In this document: piece after piece, positions 1-5,910 of the stretch
Numbering within the stretch: position 1 is the first letter of the stretch
Layout: each line of letters starts with the position of its first letter
Assembly: GCA_032124015.1 (NCBI GenBank)
Contig: JAQBEH010000136.1
Location: forward strand, 1 to 12,485
Source of the DNA: DASRJG01 sp032124015
GTDB lineage: Bacteria > Acidobacteriota > Polarisedimenticolia > Polarisedimenticolales > DASRJG01
Length of the DNA stretch: 12,485 nt
Direction: 5' to 3'
Translations under genes and position numbers: made by a program
Notes under the pieces: generated by a model
The model's input: the letters and a program-made list of their open reading frames with translations, nothing else
What the model was told of the DNA's origin: nothing
The model's database searches: none

Positions 1-69
1 GAGAGCACTGCCCTTTTTCTCAGCAAAGCGGTATCCGAGGAGCTTTGTGAGAAAAAGGGCAGTGCTCTC
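1..69. repeat. Long imperfect palindrome / hairpin at window edge
   Basis: Positions 1-22 are exactly complementary to 48-69. After a single bulged G at 23, positions 24-29 (CAAAGC) pair with 42-47 (GCTTTG), leaving a 12-nt loop at 30-41. That gives 28 paired bases. The stem includes a C3T5/A5G3 block, so it is not a simple GC-rich terminator. The right arm is followed by TCTTGTTATCGTTT. It lies downstream of the small minus-strand gene at 130-294 and could end its transcript, or it could be a MITE/REP-like element. The outermost pair is base 1 with base 69, so the palindrome may continue beyond the window. Confidence 0.85.
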
Positions 70-129
70 TCTTGTTATCGTTTCTGAAGGAAAAAGCAGA
101 ATGTCCCCAACTGACCTGGCCCCATTCCT
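70..129. other. Short gene-less segment with GTCCCC motif
   Basis: No reading frame or RNA is recognised here. The segment carries GTCCCCAA at 103-110, the same 8-mer that recurs at 1042-1049 upstream of the EF-G gene, followed by a CCTGGCCCCATTCC stretch. It may belong to a dispersed GGGGAC/GTCCCC repeat family; see the palindrome at 1035-1047. Confidence 0.35.
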
Positions 130-294
130 TTATCGCGTCAGCACGTGGTAGATGACGTAGAGCCACGAACAGAATCCGTGGAAGATCGCCCAGAGCACCG
201 ACTGGCTCTTGGTCCAGCTGATGGCGATAGCCAGTGCCGAGCCGAAGCTGATCCCGCCCTTTACGACCTCGGTCCTGACGCTGTATGCGGCCAT
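130..294 (-). CDS. Small two-helix membrane protein (54 aa), unknown function
   Basis: This is a 54-residue protein starting with MAAYSVRTEVVKGG. The start is chosen because AAGGAGG (complement of 301-307) sits 6 nt before the ATG at 294, one of the best ribosome-binding sites in the window; the same frame stays open further upstream but has no such support. Two hydrophobic stretches, at about residues 13-27 and 32-52, are separated by a short polar turn (TKSQS), so a helical hairpin in the inner membrane is likely. The pattern VVKGGISFGSAL, then a W/AIxHG motif, then a YVIYxVL tail resembles short conserved uncharacterised proteins I have seen in other bacteria, but I cannot name the family. 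It is transcribed divergently from the gene at 331, with a 36-bp gap, and runs toward the hairpin at 1-69. No function can be assigned. Confidence 0.8.
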   Translation of the reverse strand: MAAYSVRTEVVKGGISFGSALAIAISWTKSQSVLWAIFHGFCSWLYVIYHVLTR

Positions 295-300
295 GGCGCA

Positions 301-307
301 CCTCCTT
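301..307 (-). promoter_or_regulatory. Strong Shine-Dalgarno site of the small membrane protein
   Basis: AAGGAGG on the minus strand, 6 nt upstream of the ATG at 292-294. It decides the start of the 54-residue gene against the longer open frame that extends further upstream. Confidence 0.8.
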
Positions 308-330
308 CGCGGAGATGCTACTTTCATTTC

Positions 331-1035
331 ATGGAAGTCTCGAAGATTCGAGACGGGCTGTGGCGGTGGGAGGTCTCCCATCCCGACTGGAAGCCGGAGT
401 TCGACCGACCGGACGGATGGGGCCGCACGGTGGCCTCCGTGTACGCCGAGTACGACGAAGCCGTCGTCCTGATCGACCCGCTCGTCCCGGCGGACGCAGC
501 GGACCAAGAGCGATTCTGGCGTGCCCTGGACCGCGACGTTTCCCGCCTCGCGAAGCCGGTCCTGGTCCTCGTGGGAAGCGTCGATCACGGGCGGAGCGCC
601 GACGCCGTGGCTTCACGCTACCTCGCCGCGGGGCGGAGCATCCGGGTCGTTGGCGACGCCGCGATTCGCGACGCCGTGTCCTGTGTCCTTCATGCCACCC
701 TCGACGAGGTTGCGCTCCCGGTGGGGTTGACGGCTGTACCCATCCCGGGGATGTCGCCGGGAGAGACCGCGTTCGTCCTGGACCCCTGGCACGCCGCCGT
801 TTTCGCCGACGCGGTGATCGGGGCGGGAGAGGGGCGGCTGCGGGTCGCTCCGGCGTCCTGGGGGGTCAAATCCGCCGCAGGTCGAGCGCTTTACGACCGG
901 GCGTTCCGACCCGCGATTCGGAGCGTCGCCTCGACCCACCCCGAGCTCGTTCTGACCTCCCACGGTGCACCGGTGCTCGCCGGGGGCACTTCGGCGCTCG
1001 AAGAGGCGTTCGGCGCTCCTGCGTGGGGTGAATAG
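331..1035 (+). CDS. MBL-fold-like protein with degenerate metal site
   Basis: A 234-residue protein. It starts at the ATG at 331, where the recognisable sequence begins (MEVSKIRDGLWRWEV); the open frame upstream overlaps the small gene on the other strand and is low-complexity. There is no good Shine-Dalgarno sequence (a GGAG lies 16 nt away), so a leaderless transcript is possible. The layout resembles the metallo-beta-lactamase fold: a beta-rich N-terminus with VVLIDP (45-50), a central strand with GSVDHGRS (82-89) where active members carry HxHxDH, PGMSPGETAFVL (139-150) like the strand around the bridging ligand, and a final TSHGAP (209-214) like the last histidine motif. Only His86 and His211 look like surviving ligands, so hydrolase activity is doubtful. 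It is probably cytoplasmic, as no signal peptide is seen. The fold assignment rests on motif layout alone and is moderate. Confidence 0.65.
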   Translation: MEVSKIRDGLWRWEVSHPDWKPEFDRPDGWGRTVASVYAEYDEAVVLIDPLVPADAADQERFWRALDRDVSRLAKPVLVLVGSVDHGRSADAVASRYLAAGRSIRVVGDAAIRDAVSCVLHATLDEVALPVGLTAVPIPGMSPGETAFVLDPWHAAVFADAVIGAGEGRLRVAPASWGVKSAAGRALYDRAFRPAIRSVASTHPELVLTSHGAPVLAGGTSALEEAFGAPAWGE

Positions 1036-1047
1036 GGGACGGTCCCC
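1035..1047. repeat. GGGGAC-G-GTCCCC palindrome
   Basis: Perfect 6-bp arms around one G, placed immediately after the TAG stop of the MBL-like gene (the first G of the palindrome is the last base of the stop codon) and before the EF-G leader. It is followed by AA, giving the GTCCCCAA also present at 103-110. It could be a short transcription-end hairpin or a copy of a dispersed REP-like motif. Confidence 0.55.
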
Positions 1048-1060
1048 AATTTGGTCGCGT

Positions 1061-1108
1061 TTGCTAGGATGTTGTGTTCGCTAGGAATTAGCTCGCAAGA
1101 GAGGGTCT
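1061..1108 (+). promoter_or_regulatory. EF-G leader with tandem GCTAGGA repeat and SD
   Basis: GCTAGGA occurs at 1063-1069 and again at 1080-1086, 17 bp apart. The purine-rich AGAGAGGG just before the ATG at 1109 serves as ribosome-binding site. The repeat may mark promoter or regulator half-sites, but no convincing -35/-10 pair is seen, so the promoter itself is not placed. Confidence 0.35.
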
Positions 1109-3199
1109 ATGGCCAGCAGCGATCTGTCACTCGTCCGCAACATCGGTATCAGCGCGCACATCGACTCGGGGAAGACGACGCTCACGGAGCGCATCCTCTT
1201 CTATACCCAGCGCATTCGAGTCATTCACGACGTCAAGGGTAAAGACGGCGTGGGCGCCAAGATGGACTCGATGGACCTCGAACGCGAGCGCGGCATCACG
1301 ATCCAATCCGCCGCGACCCACTGCGAGTGGGCCGGATACCACGTCAACATCATCGACACACCGGGTCACGTCGATTTCACGATCGAAGTCGAGCGCTCCT
1401 TGCGCGTGCTCGACGGCGCGATCCTCGTGCTGTGCGCCGTCGCGGGTGTCCAATCGCAGTCGATGACCGTCGACCGCCAGATGCGCCGCTACAACGTCCC
1501 GCGCCTCGCGTTCATCAACAAGTCCGACCGCCAGGGCGCAAACCCCTACCGCGTCACCGAGCAGCTCCGCGAGAAACTGAAGCACAACGCGGTCCTCATG
1601 CAGATCCCGATCGGGCTCGAGGGCGACTTTGAAGGCGTCGTCGATCTCGTCGAGATGAAGGCGTACTACTTCGACGGCGACAAAGGCGAGATCCGGCGCA
1701 CCGAAGAAATCCCGGGGCACCTGCGCGCCGAGGCGGAAGCGAAGCGCGCCGTGATGTTGGACGCGGTGTCGATGTTCTCGGACGAGTTGATGGAAGCCGT
1801 CCTCGAGGAGCGCCCGACTCCGGAGTTGATCCGCGCCGCCGTCCGCAAGGGGACGCTGTTGCTCAAGTTGACCCCTGTCTTCATCGGCAGCGCGTACAAG
1901 AACAAGGCGGTGCAGCCGCTGCTCGATGCGGTGACGCACTACCTTCCCGACCCCACAGAGGTCGAAAACGTCGCGCTCGATCTGGCCAACGACGAGGCGC
2001 AGGTCGTGCTCAAGGCCGACCCCGATGCGCCGATGGTCGCCCTGGCCTTCAAGCTGGAAGAGGGGCGCTTCGGGCAGCTTACCTACCTGCGGGTCTACCA
2101 GGGCACGATCAAGAAGGGCGATTCGATCGTCAACGCCCGCACCGGCCGCGACGTGCGCGTCGGACGCCTGGTGCGCATGCACGCCGACGAGATGGCTGAC
2201 ATCGTCGAGGCCGAAACCGGCGACATCGTGGCGCTGTTCGGCATCGACTGCGCGTCGGGCGACACCTTCACCTCCGACAAGATCCGCTGGGCGATGACGT
2301 CCATGTACGTTCCGCCTCCGGTCATCCACCTGACCGTCAAGCCGAAGGACAAGAAGGCTCAGGCCAATATGGGGAAGGCTCTCCAGCGCTTCACCAAGGA
2401 AGACCCGACCTTTCACGCGCGGGTCGACGAAGAGTCGGGCGAGACGGTCATCTCCGGGATGGGCGAACTCCACCTCGACGTCTACGTCGAGCGCATGAAA
2501 CGCGAATACAGCGCCGAGGTCGACACGGGCGCGCCGCAGGTGGCCTATCGAGAGGCGATCACGCGAAGAGCCGAGTTCAACTACCTCCACAAAAAACAGA
2601 CCGGCGGATCGGGCCAGTACGGCAAGGTCGGCGGCTATGTGGAGCCGTATCCCGAAGGCGAGTTCGAGTTCGTCAACGACATCTTCGGCGGATCCATTCC
2701 GTCGGAATACATCCCGTCGGTCGAAAAGGGCTTCCGTTCGATGCTCAAGAAGGGGCGCCTGATCGGGTTCCCCCTCACGAATTTCCGGGTCGTGATCAAC
2801 GACGGCGCCTCGCACGCGGTGGACTCGTCGGATAACGCGTTCCAGGCGGCCGCCCGCGGCGCGTTCCGCGACGTCTACGACCGGGCGAAGCCGGCCATCC
2901 TCGAGCCGATCATGAAGGTCGCGGTCGAGGGGCCGACGGAATTCCAGGGCGCGTTCGTCCGCACGATCATGCAGCGGCGGGGACTCATCGTGGGCACGAC
3001 CGAACTCGAGGGTTTCGTGCGGGTCGACGCGGACGTACCCTTGGCCGAGATGTTCGGCTATTCGACGGACCTGCGGTCGTCCTCCCAGGGGAAGGCCGAG
3101 TACACGATGGAATTCGCGCGCTACGCTCCTGTGCCGGGTGAGGCAGCAGCAGAGCTGATCAAGAAGTACGGAACCGGCTCGAAGACCGACGACGAGTAG
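1109..3199 (+). CDS. fusA: Elongation factor G, mitochondrial/spdEFG1-type
   Basis: A 696-residue translational GTPase that drives tRNA-mRNA translocation on the ribosome. GTPase motifs in order: P-loop AHIDSGKTT (16-24), switch I ERERGIT (58-64), DTPGH (83-87) with the catalytic His87, NKSD (137-140), and GSAYKNKAVQP as the G5 region. Domain II (RFGQLTYLRVYQG), domain III (SGMGELHLDVY), domain IV (HKKQTGGSGQYGKV at about 493-506) and domain V follow in the standard order, and the length is normal. Ser in AHIDSGKT (AHIDAGKT in ordinary EF-G), the MDSMDLERERGIT block, and GKDGVGA before it match mitochondrial EF-G1 and its bacterial spdEFG1 relatives. In lineages that have it, spdEFG1 handles elongation while a second paralogue handles ribosome recycling. 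The G4 motif reads NKSD rather than the usual NKMD/NKLD, which keeps the guanine-contacting N, K and D. SD: AGAGAGGG. It heads a unit with the ATPase gene 10 bp downstream. Confidence 0.96.
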   Translation: MASSDLSLVRNIGISAHIDSGKTTLTERILFYTQRIRVIHDVKGKDGVGAKMDSMDLERERGITIQSAATHCEWAGYHVNIIDTPGHVDFTIEVERSLRVLDGAILVLCAVAGVQSQSMTVDRQMRRYNVPRLAFINKSDRQGANPYRVTEQLREKLKHNAVLMQIPIGLEGDFEGVVDLVEMKAYYFDGDKGEIRRTEEIPGHLRAEAEAKRAVMLDAVSMFSDELMEAVLEERPTPELIRAAVRKGTLLLKLTPVFIGSAYKNKAVQPLLDAVTHYLPDPTEVENVALDLANDEAQVVLKADPDAPMVALAFKLEEGRFGQLTYLRVYQGTIKKGDSIVNARTGRDVRVGRLVRMHADEMADIVEAETGDIVALFGIDCASGDTFTSDKIRWAMTSMYVPPPVIHLTVKPKDKKAQANMGKALQRFTKEDPTFHARVDEESGETVISGMGELHLDVYVERMKREYSAEVDTGAPQVAYREAITRRAEFNYLHKKQTGGSGQYGKVGGYVEPYPEGEFEFVNDIFGGSIPSEYIPSVEKGFRSMLKKGRLIGFPLTNFRVVINDGASHAVDSSDNAFQAAARGAFRDVYDRAKPAILEPIMKVAVEGPTEFQGAFVRTIMQRRGLIVGTTELEGFVRVDADVPLAEMFGYSTDLRSSSQGKAEYTMEFARYAPVPGEAAAELIKKYGTGSKTDDE

Positions 3200-3204
3200 G
3201 AGGC
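3198..3204 (+). promoter_or_regulatory. SD overlapping the EF-G stop codon
   Basis: The stop TAG (3197-3199) runs into AGGAGG, which lies 6 nt before the ATG at 3210. This suggests coupled translation of the ATPase with EF-G. Confidence 0.6.
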
Positions 3205-3209
3205 CACCC

Positions 3210-3914
3210 ATGCTCTTGAAGGAACTGACCGAACGCTCTCCGATGAGGATTTTCGAGAAATCGATCCACGGGGGCCTAGGCGCCGGGAACCTGGGTGTCG
3301 TGGTCGCGCGCCACGGCATGGGGAAGACCGCGTTTCTCGTGGACATCGCCTTGGACGATCTGCTGCGCGGCCGTAAGGTGCTGCACGTCACGATCGGCCG
3401 GACGATCGAGCACGTCCGCGAGTACTACGCCGAGATCTTCCACGACCTGGTCCACGCAACCCAACTCGAAAGCGCGGCCGAGATTCGCCGTGAGATCGAG
3501 AGCCACCGCCACATCAAGGCGTATCTCAAGGAAACGTTTTCGGTCGAGCACCTGCGGTCCCACATCGCGATGATGAGAGAAGCGATGGGGTTCGTGCCGG
3601 TCGCGATCGTGATCGACGGCTACGACTTCGAGGCCGCAACAACCGCCGAACTCGCCGATATTCGTGAGATCGCGGAAAGCCTGAAGTGCGAGATCTGGAT
3701 GGCTGCGCACACGCATCGGACCGACCCGCGTGACAAGCACGGCATCCCCGAGCCCGTGGCGCACCTGACGAGCGAACTCGCGGTCATCGTCCACATGGCC
3801 CACGACGGCAAGGCGGTCAACTTGCGCGTCCTCAAGGATCATGACAATCCGGACGTCTCGCAGCTGGCCCTGGCAATCGACCCGACCACGATGTTGCTGC
3901 GCCAGGAAGGCTGA
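3210..3914 (+). CDS. KaiC/DnaB-like (RecA-fold) P-loop ATPase
   Basis: A 234-residue soluble protein. Walker A is ARHGMGKTA (33-41), with Ala in the first position as RecA-fold ATPases allow. Walker B is the hydrophobic strand AIVIDGYDF (132-140) with Asp136. The next strand ends in WMAAHTHR, which looks like the sensor region of DnaB/KaiC-type enzymes. The long segment between the motifs (IEHVREYYAEIF to HLRSHIAMMREA) is helical and rich in His, Glu and Arg, and probably holds a substrate or partner contact. No DNA-binding domain or second ATPase domain is present, so this is a single-domain member. It follows EF-G by 10 bp with its SD fused to the EF-G stop, so the two are probably one transcript. 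Function unknown: a role near translation is only guilt by association. ATPase fold confident, role not. Confidence 0.75.
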   Translation: MLLKELTERSPMRIFEKSIHGGLGAGNLGVVVARHGMGKTAFLVDIALDDLLRGRKVLHVTIGRTIEHVREYYAEIFHDLVHATQLESAAEIRREIESHRHIKAYLKETFSVEHLRSHIAMMREAMGFVPVAIVIDGYDFEAATTAELADIREIAESLKCEIWMAAHTHRTDPRDKHGIPEPVAHLTSELAVIVHMAHDGKAVNLRVLKDHDNPDVSQLALAIDPTTMLLRQEG

Positions 3915-3937
3915 AGAAAGGGGACACTCCCCTTTCT
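3915..3937. terminator. Bidirectional terminator-like hairpin between convergent genes
   Basis: AGAAAGGGGA (3915-3924) and TCCCCTTTCT (3928-3937) are exact complements around a CAC loop. It lies 1 nt after the ATPase stop and 2 nt beyond the 3' end of the FKBP gene, which converges from the other side. The TTTCT end on both strands gives a modest U-rich run in either direction. Its core also fits the GGGGAC...TCCCC motif seen at 1035-1047. Confidence 0.75.
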
Positions 3938-3939
3938 GA

Positions 3940-4611
3940 CTACTTCACGATCTCAACAAGCTCCACTTCGAAGATCAGAGTCGCGCCCGAAGGGATCTCG
4001 CCGTTGGCGCGGTCGCCGTACGCGATATCGGCCGGGCAGTACAGCTTGGCCTTGCCGCCGACCTTCATGAACTCGAGCGCTTCGTTCCAGCACTTGATGA
4101 CCCCACCGACCGTGAAGGTCTGGGCGCCACCGTGCTTTTCGGATTCGTCGAAGACCTTGCCGTCGATCAGCGAGCCCTTGTAGTTCACCTTGACCTTGTC
4201 GTTGGGAACCGGGCTCGCGCCTTTGCCCTCGGTAATCGTTTCCATCAAGAGACCCGAGCCGGTCTTCTTGATTCCCGGCTTCGCAGCGATCGTTTCGAGG
4301 TACGCCTTCCCCTTCTTCTTCTCTTCCGTGGCTCCGGCGGCCTGGCGGGCATCGGCGAGCGGCTTGATCTTGGGGCCGTAGGTTTCGAGGTCGACCAACG
4401 CCTTCTTCTTGAGCGCTCCGTCGGTCAGGCCGGCCTTCACCAGCTCGAGCTCGGCGGGGGTCATCTTGAACGGTCCAAGCTGATTCGCAAGGACCAGACC
4501 CAACGTGTAAAAGGTCTTGTCGTCGTCGGTCTTCAGTTCCGGGTCGGCGGCGCACGCCGTTCCCGCTGCGACGAAGCCGGCGAGGACGCAGCAAACAAGA
4601 AAGCGACTCAT
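3940..4611 (-). CDS. Exported FKBP-type peptidyl-prolyl cis-trans isomerase
   Basis: A 223-residue protein starting at the ATG at 4609-4611, with AAGGAG about 6 nt upstream. Residues 1-21 form a signal peptide (MSRFLVCCVLAGFVAAG, then an ACA-like cleavage site). Cys20 could be a lipid site, but the box GTAC is not canonical. Residues about 30-110 (FYTLGLVLANQL, then a long charged KKK/EEKKKG helix region) match the N-terminal dimerisation domain of FkpA/Mip-like proteins. Residues about 136-223 are the FKBP domain with VKVNYKGSLIDGKVFDES (Tyr144, Asp155), VIKCWNEAL (Trp175), MKVGGKAKLYCP, AYGD and GATLIFEVELVEI. It should catalyse proline isomerisation and act as a chaperone for exported proteins outside the cytoplasm. 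It is last in the operon after apaG (11-bp gap) and ends at the shared hairpin. Confidence 0.93.
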   Translation of the reverse strand: MSRFLVCCVLAGFVAAGTACAADPELKTDDDKTFYTLGLVLANQLGPFKMTPAELELVKAGLTDGALKKKALVDLETYGPKIKPLADARQAAGATEEKKKGKAYLETIAAKPGIKKTGSGLLMETITEGKGASPVPNDKVKVNYKGSLIDGKVFDESEKHGGAQTFTVGGVIKCWNEALEFMKVGGKAKLYCPADIAYGDRANGEIPSGATLIFEVELVEIVK

Positions 4612-4622
4612 GGGGGCTCCTT

Positions 4623-5027
4623 CTAATTGACCGCGTATGGTTCGTGGAGGGAAAACGGCGCGATCGCGATTTCGAAGTGATCGCCGCCGGGTGTGACCAT
4701 CTGGTAGGTCCCCTGCATGACACCGAACGAGGTGACCAGGGGGCAAGCGGACGTGTACTCGAACTTCTGGCCGGGGCCCAAGATCGGTTGCTGGCCGACG
4801 ACCCCGGGGCCGCGGACCTCTTCGACCTTGCCATCGGCGTCGGTGATGATCCAGTGGCGGCTCAAAAGTTGGACCGTTCGATCGCTCTCGTTGGCGATCT
4901 CGATCGTGTAGGCGAAAAACCACTCGCTGTCGTTGGGATTCGAGCGCTCGGGAACGAACCGGGCCCGCGCGGAGACCCGAACGCTTTGCGTGACCGCCTC
5001 GGATGTCGATTCAGCTCCATCGCTCAT
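4623..5027 (-). CDS. apaG: ApaG protein
   Basis: A 134-residue member of the ApaG family, a single immunoglobulin-like beta-sandwich found across bacteria. In enterobacteria the gene is linked to cobalt/magnesium phenotypes, but the biochemical role is unsettled. Family blocks are all present: FFAYTIEIANES (37-48), LLSRHWIITDADG (54-66), EVRGPGVVGQQPILGPGQ (70-87), YTSACPL, FGVMQGTYQM (101-110) and a final FSLHEP. The first about 13 residues are a variable tail. No Shine-Dalgarno sequence precedes the ATG at 5025-5027 (the upstream bases read TTCCCCGCC), but TACAAT lies on the minus strand at 5036-5041, so an internal promoter giving a nearly leaderless message is possible. It sits between the DUF1571 gene (37-bp gap) and the FKBP gene. 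Confidence 0.93.
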   Translation of the reverse strand: MSDGAESTSEAVTQSVRVSARARFVPERSNPNDSEWFFAYTIEIANESDRTVQLLSRHWIITDADGKVEEVRGPGVVGQQPILGPGQKFEYTSACPLVTSFGVMQGTYQMVTPGGDHFEIAIAPFSLHEPYAVN

Positions 5028-5035
5028 GGCGGGGA

Positions 5036-5041
5036 ATTGTA
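5036..5041 (-). promoter_or_regulatory. Candidate -10 element (TACAAT) before apaG
   Basis: TACAAT on the minus strand, 8 nt before the apaG start codon, so a transcript would begin about 1-2 nt before the ATG. No matching -35 is visible at 16-18 bp. The absence of an SD before apaG is the only supporting hint. Confidence 0.3.
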
Positions 5042-5064
5042 GCCGGATTCGCGATCGTCCGCCG

Positions 5065-5910
5065 TCAGAAGCCGTAGGCGGGATTCTTCGGATCGAAGTC
5101 GGCGGCCGTCAGTCCGACGTTCACCTTGAGGTCGTGGTGCTCGTAGTGCTCGTACAGGCTCCCCTCCTGGTCGTAAAAGTCGATCTGGAGCGGAAGCTGG
5201 AGTTCGTCGTCGACCCACAAGACGATCCGCCCGGCATAGTAGTCCGGCACGATCACGGAATCGCCCCGTTCGGGATGGTCGGCCTGTCGCCATTTCCGCG
5301 CACGATTGGCGTGGAGGATCACGTACATCGACTGACCGGTGGCCTGCGAGACTTCCCAGAGCGTCTCCTCTTTCTCGATTGTCGGCGTCTTTCCGGTCGG
5401 GGGGAACGTGGCCTCCAGTCTCACGGTTTTTCGGCCGAACAACGTCTCGGGCCCTTCGAACGTCAGCTCCACGACGTTTTTCGCACGCGCCCGGCGCACG
5501 TTGTCCATCACGATCTTGACCAGGCGCACGAGGCCGGCTTCGGGGACGGCGTGGTGGGACCACGCCATCGCCATCGCGCCGTACGGATCGTAGTTCAGGT
5601 TGACGCCCTTGTGGACCTTGATCCGGTTCTTGTTCCAGCCCGGAACGTAGAGGATCTCCTGGCCTGTCCGGGGCCCCGCGATCTCGTGAAGGTAGATGCG
5701 CTGCGGCCGCTGCCATTTGATGTCTATCGTCTCTTCGCGGGTCAGCTCGGTGCCGCGCAGTTCGCGCTTCACCAGCCTCATCGTGTAGTCGTTGGTGCGG
5801 ACTGCGGATTCTTCCATCGCCTGGAGCGCCGTGACGGCGTCCGCGTCGTAGCGGGGGCCAGCCGGAGTAGCAGCGAGGGCGATGGCCATCGCCAGCACCA
5901 ACGCGGTCAC
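5065..5910 (-). CDS. Exported DUF1571 protein
   Basis: A 281-residue protein starting at the GTG at 5910, whose GTGA overlaps the TGA of the upstream esterase by 4 bp, so translation is probably coupled. Residues 1-17 (MTALVLAMAIALAATPAG) look like a signal peptide. The body matches the DUF1571 pattern: an early TMRLVKRELRG strand, KWQRPQRIYL, GQEILYVPGWN with KVHKG (a LolA/LolB-like run of beta strands), then GRIVLWVDDELQLPLQIDFYDQEGSLYEHYEH near the C-terminus. DUF1571 proteins are exported, uncharacterised and common in planctomycetes and some proteobacteria. The LolA-like strand pattern suggests lipid or cell-envelope handling, which fits its place beside a lipase-type esterase and an FtsX-type ABC transporter. 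That role is an inference. Confidence 0.82.
   Translation of the reverse strand: MTALVLAMAIALAATPAGPRYDADAVTALQAMEESAVRTNDYTMRLVKRELRGTELTREETIDIKWQRPQRIYLHEIAGPRTGQEILYVPGWNKNRIKVHKGVNLNYDPYGAMAMAWSHHAVPEAGLVRLVKIVMDNVRRARAKNVVELTFEGPETLFGRKTVRLEATFPPTGKTPTIEKEETLWEVSQATGQSMYVILHANRARKWRQADHPERGDSVIVPDYYAGRIVLWVDDELQLPLQIDFYDQEGSLYEHYEHHDLKVNVGLTAADFDPKNPAYGF

Noticed and set aside
145..330. N-terminal extension of the MBL-like protein
   Set aside because: It overlaps the well-supported small gene on the other strand and looks like low-complexity shadow; family-like sequence starts at 331.
1127..3391. Very long open frame on the minus strand opposite fusA (754 codons)
   Set aside because: Its composition is that of a high-GC antisense frame (His/Asp/Arg/Val rich, no motifs), and the plus strand carries an unmistakable EF-G.
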